A DNA stretch of 64,000 bases from Tetragonia tetragonoides (lineage: Eukaryota; Streptophyta; Magnoliopsida; Caryophyllales; Aizoaceae). The notes beneath the pieces were generated by a model that saw only the letters and a list, made by a program, of their open reading frames with translations, was not told where the DNA came from and did no database searches. Location: NCBI GenBank assembly GCA_038025085.1, contig CM076144.1, positions 19,847,501 through 19,911,500 on the forward strand, in the 5' to 3' direction. The stretch's first letter is position 1, and each line of letters opens with the position of its first letter. Shown one piece after another: positions 33,922 through 44,779 of the stretch. A program made the position numbers and the translations under genes.

Positions 33922-36743
33922 TCAACCGGAGTCGTCATCACCATTGCTGTCAGCCTCATCATCAACGGAGGGTCCCTGGCCATAGTTCCCAGTCGAATAA
34001 TGGAAGGAGCCCTGAGTACTAAAGGAGCTATAAACGGGCCTGCTGTTGTTTGACCTCATATCCCGTCTATCATATGTTGGTGCATGCATGGAGGTACCTG
34101 CCAGAAACCCCGCTGCGAAGAAGCTCTCGGTGGCTTGACTGGCAAAGTCCATAGCCACATCCTGATACGACCGCCCAGTATGAGGCACATCCCATCCAGG
34201 GGCGTTCGCCCAACCTCCATCCATGGGGGTAACAGTAGGCCTACTACCTAAAGAAGGCTGAAAACCCGCTGGAGAAAACATCTCAGGCACGGGAATGTGC
34301 GGCACAGAAGGTTCGGGTGCCTCATCAACAGGAGGCGTGGTCACAGCTACGGGAGGTGAACGAGCAATAGACGGCCTGCTCGCCGAAGAGACCCTCACAG
34401 TAGAAGAATGTCGAGGTCCCACTGAAGACAAAGACTTCGACATCTGCAAACAATCAAGATCGAGAGGTTAAGTTAAGCACTTCACTTAGCTAAACAAAGG
34501 ATGACAGTCTACTTACATCAACAGTCCTAGACCGGAAACTCTTCCCTTTGCCCATCACCCGACTATAGCCTTTCTTCAATAGGTGGATGAGCTTGAAGAC
34601 CTGTGAAGTCTGCTCCCGGTTCAGCTACAAGAAGAGACAGAAGATATGGTCAACATTCAAAAGCAAATACAAAACACAAGAAGGGATAAAAAAGACTTAC
34701 CCCAATACAACCATCAGGCAAGGGTAAGCCCTCCACGGTCTCCCTATCAGCAGTATGTTAAGGGAACTCCTCTTCTATACGTCCCCCACTCTCGTCAATA
34801 TACCTCACCTCATTAGTCGGCAAGGCACGCTTGGGGGCTGGCCCCGAGGAACTCTGGAATGGGACCTCCTAGGACCCTGAGGAGCCAAACGATCCGCCTA
34901 CAAGACACAAAAGTCAGTATATCACGCATATAGCTGAAAAGGGAACAAATAAAGATTTTACCTCAGAAGTAAGGTCCGACATCAGACAACCCAAGCAATA
35001 GGCTAGGTACACAGTCGTACGATCCACGCCAGCAATCTCCGGCTCAATGAACTCTGTGGACGCCATAGCACGAGCCACGACCCTCAAGTCTTCCACGCTC
35101 AGGCTGCGCAGGTAGAACATGGTCATCGGAGGGTCTTCCGGAACCAAAGGACCACCCAAGGCAGGATAGACCAGCCGAGTCAAGCGGTCCCCCAAGTACC
35201 ACACAAAGTCAAATGGCCCCTCAAAGACCACCCGCAAGGAGGATACCCTAAAAGACTCCATGGTAATATGGGGCGAAACTCCAGGAATACCGTCAAAGGC
35301 AGTCCCCGACACCTACAGATTACCAGATCAAAAGTTCATTCACACCAAATGGACGAGGAAAAAAATACACATATACCAACAGGTCGACAACAACATACCT
35401 CAGACACAACATGACTCTCGAAGATAGCCCAAAAATGCTCCAAAGAGGTAAATGGGTGGTTATCTCTACCAATCCACTGTGAACCTAGTGGGAACATCCT
35501 CAAACCAGGACGGTGAGGACCAAAAGCGGAAAAATACTCAAAGAACCACAACTGCCATACAAAAAAAAAATGATAAGCTTCAAATTCTCCTGAAAAGCCT
35601 GCATATGCAAAGGAAAAGGAGAATATATATGCCTACCTCCAGTATCTTCTACGGGCCCGAGATAGACGCCCTCTCACTCGTCGCCCTAGGCCTGCAAGCC
35701 CAGCGACACCATCTCACCAAGGTAGCATAGGCAGGAGCACCAAAGTTGTACTCATTGACCTTGGTCAAATCCTCCAAACATGTCAAGAAGCCAACTTGAC
35801 ATACGCTCTTCTTCTGAGCAAAAATGATCGACCCCAACAAGCAAGCTAGGGAAATACAGGCCCTCTGCTCCTTAGTAATCACCTGCTCCGACAAGGCCGC
35901 CCATAACCGCAGCAAGGAAACTCGGTCATCTCTGAAATGGGCGGACACAGGCCCGTAAAGCTCAAGCAGTCTGTCACTTTACCGATGGTAACTCACGTCG
36001 TACGGTATACGACGCCCTCTAAAAGATAAGCCCGTCAACACAGCAAACTAATAAGGAGTGGGAAACATCTCCCCTACAGGCGTATGGAAAGTGTTCGTAG
36101 TTTCCCAGAACCTCTCCAATAACCCCCGAGCAATGATCCTAGTGTCCCCAAAGTGACAAGCCGGGATAACAGTCAAAAAGTGCCCAAAACCTGAACCCAG
36201 CACTATATCCCTGGCTCTCACCGAAAATGTCTCCAACATCATGGCCCAATGGGAAGTAGACCCATGAGCCCGCAACAAAACACCAATACCCTAGCCAACA
36301 AACAAAATTTTCTCAACACCCCATAAACTACAAATACAGCCAAAATAATTCCACCCTAATTATATACAGCTGACCACCAATCCAGTACAAGTCCCAATTT
36401 GTTCATGTGCCGAAGCACTAACAGTTCAAATTTTCAGTTCAAAAATAAATATACTGAACAGAACCAAAAAAAGGGGAGAGTAAGAAAACATACCAACTCA
36501 AGGTTAGACAGATGACTCTGCCTGTCCAGTAGCAAGATACTACGGTCCCAAAACCCAGCCGGGTGCCAGTCCACCCGCATGAATGTGTCCTGGTACAAAC
36601 GTGCCCCGTCTGCATGCCGAGTCGAAGGCGTACTAGTGGAAGGAAATCCAGTACGAAAAAGGTCCCGGTCCTCCTCCTCCTCACCCATGGGACGTTTTCC
36701 TTTGTCTTTGGGGGCCATGGAAGAAAAATGAAGCTTTCTCTCT
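33922..36743 (-). pseudogene. Antisense seven-exon plant mobile domain (PMD) gene
   Basis: Predicted coding exons on the minus strand: 36718-36494, 36290-35637, 35551-35399, 35312-34962, 34897-34701, 34624-34517 and 34443-33922. Every intron (64-203 bp) is GT-AG. All exons are multiples of three except exon 5 (197 nt, one base short), so introns are phase 0. PMD hallmarks: RFWETTNTFHTPVGEMF, FAVLTGLSFRGRRIP, RACISLACLLGSIIF, NEYNFGAPAYATLVRW, then LWFFEYFSAFGPHR. The N-terminus MAPKDKGKRP is basic; the last exon is Ser/Pro/Gly-rich. Three stops in exon 2 (36050-36048, 35981-35979, 35651-35649) and a shift in exon 5 disable this copy. PMD proteins of hosts (MAIN, MAIL1) act in transposon silencing. 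Confidence 0.88.
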
Positions 36744-37014
36744 CTACAAGTGGAAAATTAAAAGTTTCAGATTCGCAAGAAACAAGCACCTATTCAACAA
36801 TGCAACATAAAATTCAGCAACTAGGCGGAAAAATGAGCAAGTTCAAGACAAAAAACGAAGAATTTGGTCAAAAATCAACTTACCTCAAGGAAGTTGACGT
36901 ACTCAACAATAGTAGAAGGCTTGACAATGGCTCTCAAAGAAGTGGAGAAGAAGAAGTGAAACGCGAAGAAAAAAAAAATCGCAACGAAGCTAATGTATTC
37001 GGCTCAAGACAAGC
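36744..37014 (-). promoter_or_regulatory. Upstream region and possible 5' exon of the PMD gene
   Basis: A plausible acceptor CACTTGTAG precedes the coding exon (36744). A GAG|GTAAGT donor at 36884/36883 ends an upstream stretch reading HFFFSTSLRAIVKPSTIVE, similar to the start of the DUF7745-like gene (HFSEFSSLKFSKPSTMVE). Joined, it is out of frame with MAPKDK, so it would act as a 5' untranslated exon. GCCGCTAGCGGC (37015-37026) and a variant (37045-37056) lie just upstream. No TATA box was found. Confidence 0.5.
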
Positions 37015-37367
37015 GCCGCTAGCGGCCTTCACCAAGAGCCCAGCGCCGCTAGTGGCCCTGCCATGCCTGCACGCGCGGGCCCCCACCTGCTGTCCCATGG
37101 GTTTTTCCAGCCCAGAAGTCGTTACTCCAGTTCGTTCGCGGCAAATATCAGTACCAAGCGCGCGGGAGCGAGTCCCTTTGGCCCACAAATTCAAATTCAA
37201 CAGTTGGCCCATCTTACGGTACCAATTATTTTCAGGTAAAACTAACCCGACTATTTTTGCTTGTCCCAAATACTTGAGCCAGGATATATGCCGCAACAAC
37301 ATTTATCGCCCGGAGTGCCAACATTATCTATTTTTTTTAAGCCCGGTAGATCTGTCGGCCTCATAAA

Positions 37368-37520
37368 AATCCCAGTCCCAAAATTTCAAACGTCCCAAAA
37401 TCCCAATGTCCCAAAATCTCTAATGTCCCAAAAATCCCAATGTCCCAAAGTCTCAATGTCCCAATGTCTCAAACGTCCTAGTGTCCCGAAGTCTCAATGT
37501 CCCGATGTCCCAATGTCACA
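37368..37520 (+). repeat. 'TGTCCCAA' minisatellite
   Basis: A dozen or so degenerate copies of a 9-18-bp unit built from 'tgtcccaa' and 'tctcaa' occur in the 3' non-coding part of the Gypsy element. Confidence 0.85.
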
Positions 37521-38240
37521 AATTTGGGTCAGTCAATGACTGCTTAAGCTATTGCAGTTAAACTGTCCTTCTGCGAGGTTACTTATTTTGTGTCAGTCAA
37601 TGATTGCTTAAACTGCTGCAGTTAGACTGTCCTTTTTAGTTTTTTTTTTTATATGTTTCAGTCAATGATTGCTTAAGCTATTACATTTAAACTGTTCATA
37701 TGTTTTATCCATTTTGCAGTCGTCATCGCGTTGTCTCGTCGACCTTTTCGTTTCTTGTGCAGGGACGGAATCTCGGCATCCGCCGAGTGGTGTTTAGTCC
37801 TTGTTTGCTCAGAATAAAGCATTCATACTATTCACTCTCACCAGTGTTACTTCCCATTTTACAGCCATTATTTTTGATCGCGCTGTCTCGTTGACTCTTT
37901 CGTTTCTCGTACAGAGACGAAATCTCGACACCCGCCGAGTGGTGTTTAGTCACTGTTTGTCGAAGCACTCTACGTTGATCATTCTCAAAGTATTACTAAC
38001 TTTTTCATTCACTCTGAATACATGTCCTCAGTAGACTTTTAGACCATCTACGAGCAGTGTCTTATCCTGCTGACCATCACCTTTATTTTCTCTTGTGTTC
38101 ACAGAGATGATATCTTAGCACACTATGAGCATGTTCCAACTCAGGTTGGTCTTCATATGCATACATACTATTCACCCTCACACACCATGTGTACATCAGT
38201 ATCCTGCATGTCGCCTTCGAAATACGTTGATCTTCGCTTT
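37520..38240 (+). repeat. Two tandem repeat families in the Gypsy 3' UTR
   Basis: First family: three units of about 65-70 bp starting 'gtcagtcaatgattgcttaa' near 37528, 37594 and 37657. Second family: about three units of about 170 bp carrying 'tctcgt-gac-ttttcgtttct', 'cagggacg-aatctcg-cac' and 'cgccgagtggtgtttagtc' near 37725, 37885 and 38060. Tandem repeats at this position are a known property of Tat-lineage elements. Confidence 0.8.
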
Positions 38241-38269
38241 TACTCAAGCTCGATCAAAGTGGGGGCTTC

Positions 38270-39575
38270 TGTAGACACCAAAAAAAGCGTCTTTAGATTT
38301 CTCCCGCAAAAGCCCGATGATGAAAGGAGTAATTTATAAACTTGAATGCTATTTTTGCTTTAATAGGTAAGGTAAGGTCTCAGGTTTTTTCCCTAATCAC
38401 TCCTTTATTCCAGTCCCATTCAAAAGCCCCGTTCTAGATCTTTCCAACGACACCTCTCATGACCTGATCCGACTCCCGGTCGCCAAGTTGCGAATGGGGG
38501 GTAGAACCATCTTTTACCGTCCAAGGGTAAAACGGTCTTTTCATATTTTTTTGGACTACAAAATACATCCGGAAAATTAAAATAGACTGGATGTCGTCAT
38601 TATGACGACATCCAGCTGGCTTATCACAGCCGTCAGCGGCCCTGGAGTAAAATCCAGAGCCGCTAGCGGCTGTGAGCTGAGCCGCTAGAGGCCCTGACCA
38701 GGGCCGCTAGCGGCGCTGGCTCAGCTTTCAGGCCCGATTTTTTTTACAGCCCAACTCCAAAAATTCGGCTACTGCTACCCATCAAGTCCTACTTCCCACG
38801 CCTATAAATACAACCCTCGACCCTCATTGAAAAACACACAGTGTACAGTTGACAACCTCTATTCTCAGTTGAGTACTCCCGAGCTTCTCCCTCTTTCTTC
38901 CAAATTTGAGATCTTGTCTTTACTATTTTGTCAAATATATCCTACAGTTCAGGTACTAACTCCTGAGGGCTTAAATTAAATTAATTGCCTAATTGTTTAT
39001 TTTCTAGTACTCATAATGTAGATATCATGATAGTACATGTTTTTATCGCTTCCTAAATTTTGTCTGTATAGTCATTGTGCTGCCCAATTTGTCAAATCGA
39101 ATGCATGTCTAAATAAGGGTCATTAATAAATGTTGTGATGCTTGTGATGAACCAATTAATAGTCTAAGTCTAGGTTGTTAATCCGGTTTGTGTGAGAATC
39201 ATGTCTTTAAATTATTAAGCAAACTTGAGTTAATAGAGGCCGTCATAAACGGGCGAGTTGGGTGCCTAACACCCTCCCACCTCGTACCTTCGCCCCCGAA
39301 CCCTTTATTCTTGGGTACTCATATGTTCAATATGAGCGGGAGTCTTTCTAAAAACATGATCAGTTCACTTATCGCGCTATTGGATTGTCCCTTCGGTTTG
39401 TCCCTTTGATACAACGCCGATAGCAGATTTATGACCTCTTTCATGGTTTTTATTCAATTCAAGTCGTTACAAAAGCTTTTCTAACTCGATGGTCTCTTGA
39501 ACTTATCTAAACCCCAGCTTACAAATTTTCTATAAGGACGCACTCCGTTGGCGATAGAAATCCCGGATCCTTACA
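38270..39575 (+). repeat. Gypsy 3' LTR (1306 bp)
   Basis: It begins TGTAGACACC and ends CCTTACA, with a TATA box at 38803-38810. Compared with the 5' LTR it carries extra palindromic sequence: two exact GCCGCTAGCGGC copies (38659-38670, 38703-38714), two one- or two-base variants (38629-38640, 38681-38692), and the perfect inverted repeat ATGTCGTCA-ttA-TGACGACAT-type hairpin at 38590-38612. Confidence 0.95.
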
Positions 39576-39580
39576 ACGAT

Positions 39581-40246
39581 TGCTAAAGTGATATACGCCA
39601 AAGGTTTTCAGAGAATGAAAGTGATGTACTTGGGCCTTAAGCCCATTGTGGAGTGAAATGTTATGGATACCCAATTTAAAAAATGTCCAAATCCAATGTG
39701 TCAAACAACATGACAAAAGAATTCAAGTTATGTAGGTAGTACAAACTTATTTCTTTTAATAATAACTGATTTAGTATCTTTGTTTAATGACTTGTGTATG
39801 TGTAACATTGACCAGTTTGGCTCTTAATGAGTTTATTGGCTTATAAGGTGCTGTGAGACAATCGGCTGTCCTTTAGTTTGTTCTTAATTCGTTACCACCG
39901 ATTGAGAGGTAAACTGCTGGAACCCTAATCTCTCTCTTTAATTCCCTCAATTAAGCAATTTGATGTTGGTTTCTTCTAAATTATTCGTTGTCCTTGTAAT
40001 TTTTAGAGTATATGAATAAACCTTGTTCATATTTTGGAATGGATGGTGTTAGGATTTGATTATTTTTATCGATATTTTTCTGCCTTTTTTTCCCTCCAGT
40101 TCCAGAATGAAATAGTATAGTTGTGAACTGATTGCTTAGGTTGGATTGGGTACCCTCAGAAAAAGAAAAAAAAAAAAGTAGTTAGATTGGGTATAAATAA
40201 CTTTGATTCAGCATAGTGTGATTGTTTAAAATCAGAAGTAGGAGAA
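39581..40246. other. Intergenic, nothing recognised
   Basis: AT-rich DNA following the Gypsy target duplication. No ORF of note and no terminal repeats were found. Confidence 0.5.
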
Positions 40247-40466
40247 CTTGAAGTTGACAGGGCGTTACATGCTTTGCATTACTGCCATGTTGCAGAGGAG
40301 GTTCGGGAGGAATCAAACCCATCTGTATTGGATGTGCAAACAAGCAATTCTGTTAGGCAATGGGTGAAGAACTTGTTGGGTAAATTGAATGGGGAGGAAT
40401 TTGTGTCGTTTGTCACTACAGCATGGGCTACATGGGGTGCAAGAAATCATAATAATATTCTATATA
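40247..40466 (+). pseudogene. LINE ORF2 C-terminal relic
   Basis: The open stretch reads HYCHVAEEVREESNPS, then SVRQWVKNLLGKLNG, then FVSFVTTAWATWGARNHNNILY. The W-x-x-W-x-ARN block is characteristic of the region after the zf-RVT domain in plant L1 ORF2. Nothing else of the element remains on this strand, so it is a short decayed piece. Confidence 0.6.
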
Positions 40467-41746
40467 TTAGAGGTTTTTTCTGACAGCATTGAAGGTGTCC
40501 ACCTAAGCGAGTCATTGTAATATAATTTAAATTTTAAATAAAAAATAGATATATAGGTTTTGGTATAGAATATATACTAAAGTTGTACTTTCCTCATTGT
40601 AATAAAATTTTAATTTTAAATAAAAAATAGATATATAGGTTTTGGTATAGAATATATACTAAAGTTATACTTTCCTAAATCGTTAAAGAGTACATTACTA
40701 GATTTTAAACAGCATATAACTTTACTTCCACCACTTAAAAAGTTAAATTTCTTACACCATTTGAAAGAGTACGAAATATCCTTTAAAATGAGACTCATTT
40801 GTAGTATGTTTTATTGATTTAAAAAAATAACGTATATATAAAAGAGACGTATTTTTACAACTTAAGATGCGTCCACCTAAACAAGTACTCTAATTAGTTT
40901 GAAACAACTAAAAAATTGCAATAAAACAAAAAAGTTAGAGAAATTTAATCTAATCTAAATAAAGGAGTCATTTTTTGTGACAATAAAGGAATTATTTTCA
41001 TATAGCATTGGACGCGTCCACCTAAGTGAGTGAATATCTATAAAAATAAATATAATTAGTTGCCAACCTTTTAATAATGAGATCTCCACATATGATTGTT
41101 TACTGCTATTGGAGTTGGTGCAATATTCTTACTGATTTCGTCCAACATATACGAATAATACAATACCTTCCATTTTTAGCTTAAACAAAATGGGAAATAA
41201 AGGTCTTATGGGATGTACATTAGTTTCACCTTCTTTGTGTATACACACTAATGCTAATATATCCCCAACCCGCATTATGTCACAGCTTCAATGCAGGATC
41301 GTATTTCACCCTCTCTAAAGCTTAGGTGGATCTAAGAAAGGCAATTGTCAGGCTTAACTTCTAAGTGGTTATCTATATACTACACATTTAAACAATTTTA
41401 ACATAAAAGAAGAATCATACCTTTAGAAAATTATTGGTACTTTGATATTAACATAATATCATTGACATACTAACATCAAGTATAGAAAGATTTTAGGCCG
41501 ATGACCTCCATGCCTCCCTTAGACCAAGAAAAAAAAAATAGAAAGACTTTGAAATGTTGACCTCATGTTTGGATCAGGTAACATATGGGAGTGAGTTAAC
41601 TAAAAATTAATTGAAAAACTGTTTTTTTGGGAAAAATGGTAAGTATATTTCCACTTCACCAAAGGTATACCAATGCGGTACCCCAGGAAAGAATTACAAA
41701 AAACGTGCAGGGCATAAACCGTACACAAGCCAAATCATTTACGACT

Positions 41747-44700
41747 CTACATATTACGTAGGATATCCTCAGCTCTATCACTATACAACGCTATAAACCT
41801 AGCACATATACACATCTTTATCTGTCTAACTATGACATATACAGTCCTACTCTTATTTTGGAAGATCCTCATGTTTCTTTTGTGCCAAATTTCATAGATG
41901 GTGCAAACAAACGCAACTCTCTGGATTCTGGCCCTCAATCTTTTTCCCTTACAGTATCTACTGAACCATCGCAATTCTCTCCCAAAGCTCAAGGGAGCAC
42001 GATCAATACCAATCAAGTGCAGGATATGTCTCCATACTTCTGCAGCCAAATCACACTTGAAGAAAAGATGGTGAAAATCTTCTCCCACACAGCCACAAAT
42101 ACCACAGGTATTGCTGATATCCAGCCCTCTAGCTCTCAGCACAGTCCTGGTCAAGAGACTACCTTTATACGCTAGCCAAGCTATGATATTATGGCGAGGT
42201 CTAGCACCCCTCTCCCAGATTACATGATACCACCACACTTTCCCACGAGGCGCATCAAAAATTTCATAAAGTTGTTGTGTATGAAATTTACCTGCATGAG
42301 CATGGAAGAGAGATTGGGCACCTGCTTGGGGAGAAGGAAGATAGAGCACCAGTAATTAAGCGTAGAAAAGACCACTGAATTCCAGAGTTGAAGCCTTCCC
42401 GCATAACTGAGGAGGCGAGTAGCCCAATAGTGGATTTGCCTAGAGATTTTATTAAGCAAAGGAAGACACATGCCATGAGTAAGTCTCGTCGTGGATAGAG
42501 GCACGCCAAGGTATTTGAAAGGAAGTGAACCTTCTTGGTACCCAGTAGCTGCCAGCACGTCACTTTTTTCCTGGTCTAACAACCCTTCGAAGTAAAAACA
42601 ACTCTTTTCATCATTTGCTTGGAGTCCTGATTGTCCTGCAAATTCCTGGAAGGTCTGAAGCACAACTGAAATCGAACTCTGATCCCCTCTTGAGAAAACA
42701 AGCAAGTCGTCAACAAATATCAGGTGAGTCAAACCAATCCGCTTACACTTTGGGTGATTTACGCTGAGGATTCTCCTCCAGCTTCCTCATCCTCCTAGAT
42801 AGCCCCTCCATACATAACAGAAAGAGGAAAGGGGACATAGGGTCTCCTTGTCGCAGCCCTCTTTCCCCACCAAAAAACCCTCTGAGACTCCCATTGATAT
42901 TAATAGAGAATTGCGAAGATGAGACACATACTAGAACCCTTGTCACAAACCAGTCTGGAAATCCCAGCACCCTCAACATACCTTCAAGAAAACTCCAACT
43001 CAGCGAATCGTAAGCTTTCCTTATGTCAATTTTAAGCATGGCTCGAGGGGATATGTACTTCCTTGAGTATTGATGAACAAGCTCATGAGAGAGGAGAATA
43101 TTGTCTTGGATTCGTCTTTGAGGCACAAAGGCAGATTGTTCCACCCCTACAAGGTCACCAATCATACTCTTCATCCTGTTTGTCATCAGTTTTGTGATCA
43201 CTTTATATAGGACATTGCAGCATGCAATAGGCCTATAATCCCCTGCATTTGAAGGGTTCTCACATTTTGGAACTAAGGTGATAGCAGTGGAGTTCACAGC
43301 CTTGAGAAGTTTTCCAGTGATGAAAAAAATCTCTCACAGCCCTACAAACATTTCTCCCCACAACACTCCAAGCCTGCTTGTAGAACGCAGAGCTATACCC
43401 ATCCGGGCCCGGGGCCTTCATATCAGGTATGCTGAATAAAGCCTCCTTTATCTCAGCATCAGTAATTTCCTTCATAAGTTCCTGTTGTTGCTGTTCATTC
43501 AACTCAGGGCAATCCTTATACAGATGTGGCTCAAACCCATCAACATTCTGCCTAGTCCCAAACAATCCTTTATAGAAGTCAACATGTAATTTTGTTATGG
43601 AATCAGGGTCATTGTGGCAATTCCCCTCATTATCATAAAGAATCTTCACATTTTGTCTCGCTCTAAACTCCTTCACACGAACATGAAAATACTTATTATT
43701 CCCATCACCATGTGCAATGTCAATCCCTTTAGCCTTCTGTTAAGGATTTGCTCCTTAATCCCTCGCCACTTGAGATACTGCTCTAACACCTCTTTCTCTT
43801 TTGTGATCAACCCAGAGTCTCTAACATGCACTTGGAGTTGCAGTTGCATTTCCTTTAAAGTTTCCTCCAATTTATTAACCCTAGCACTAATCTTGCTGAA
43901 ATTCTTTTTATGTAGAGTTTTCAACTCTTTCTTGAGCATTTGAAGCTTTTTAACAACCTGGTACATAGCACAACCCTTCACCTCTCTATCCCAAACAGAC
44001 TGAACAGTGACCAAAAACGTAGGGTCTTCACCCCAACATTTCAAGTACTTGAAAGTCCTAGGACCATGGGCCTCCTCCTTGCTCACTATGATCAAGCTAG
44101 GTGAGTGGTCAGATACCCCAGGGGGAAGGAAATCCACCGAGGTATCTTTATAGGTCTCCATCCATCTATCATTACCAAGCACACGATCAAACTTGCACAA
44201 CACTCTAGTAGCAGCAGGCTGTTTATTGCACCACGTAAATTAACATCCCACATAAGGAAGATCCTAAAGTCCACAACCCTCCAAGCAATGAACCAGGTCC
44301 TCTATCTCCCCCAAATCAGGCATCACATGAGATATCCTCTCTTCTGGCTTCAACACGACAGTAAAATCCCCAGCCACTAACCAAGGATCAGTGTTACCTC
44401 TAGCCCATCTCTCCATATCAGCCCACAATAGTTTCCTCTCTTGGCCTTTATTCAGAGCATATACAGCTGTAAAAACATAATCAATCTGTCCTGCTTTAAC
44501 TCTGCAGTGTATAGCTTATGTAGTAGTCTCAGTTATGCTCACATCAACCTCCCCCTCCTTCCAAATGCACCAAATTCTTCCATTATGGTGACAAGAGTGA
44601 TTACTAGCCCATTTAAAGCCTCTAAACATAGTCTTCATTACAGAATCCAAATTGGATTCCTTTATTTTTGATTCAACAACAACAAGCATAGCAAGCTTAT

Positions 44701-44779
44701 TTTTGTGTAAGAAGCCCTTGACTTCCTTTATTTTTTGGGGATCATTACATCCCCTTATATTCCACACAGACATTATCAT
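41747..44779 (-). pseudogene. LINE ORF2 pseudogene (EN-RT-zf-RVT)
   Basis: Endonuclease motifs: WNIRGCNDPQK (start, 44760), VVESKI, AGDF-T (normally GDFN) and SDHSPSLI (44095). RT motifs: DMKAPGPDGY (43410), LVPKCENPSNAGDYRPIAC (43250), KIDIRKAYDSLSW (43010), GLRQGDPMSPFLFLL (42840) and the catalytic FVDD (42720). The C-terminal zf-RVT has CGICGCVGEDFHHLFFKC (42070), and the frame ends at 41747. Stops or shifts near 44515, 44240, 43740, 43670, 43290, 42740 and 42230 inactivate it. Such proteins nick DNA and prime reverse transcription at the target. Confidence 0.93.

Larger units (their letters stand above)
25308..39575 (+). mobile_element. Tat-like Ty3/Gypsy element with antisense genes
   Basis: The 14,268-bp element is flanked by a perfect ACGAT duplication (25303-25307, 39576-39580). 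LTRs begin TGTAGA and end CCTTAYA. A primer-binding site (TGGCGACTTCACTGGGA, 27605-27621) and a purine tract AAAGTGGGGGC before the 3' LTR (38256-38269) are present. Plus-strand genes are a gag relic and integrase only. The integrase sequence, the position of antisense ORFs between pol and the 3' LTR, and tandem repeats in the 3' non-coding region all fit the Tat lineage. PR, RT and RNase H appear deleted, so it is non-autonomous. Confidence 0.95.

Noticed and set aside
36563..37366. Plus-strand open frame of 267 codons
   Set aside because: It lies opposite exon 1 and the promoter of the antisense PMD gene, has no recognisable domain and mixed composition, and is judged a chance frame.
38590..38720. 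CRISPR-like spacing of palindromes
   Set aside because: The repeats are degenerate LTR palindromes without unique equal-length spacers, and the genome is a plant.
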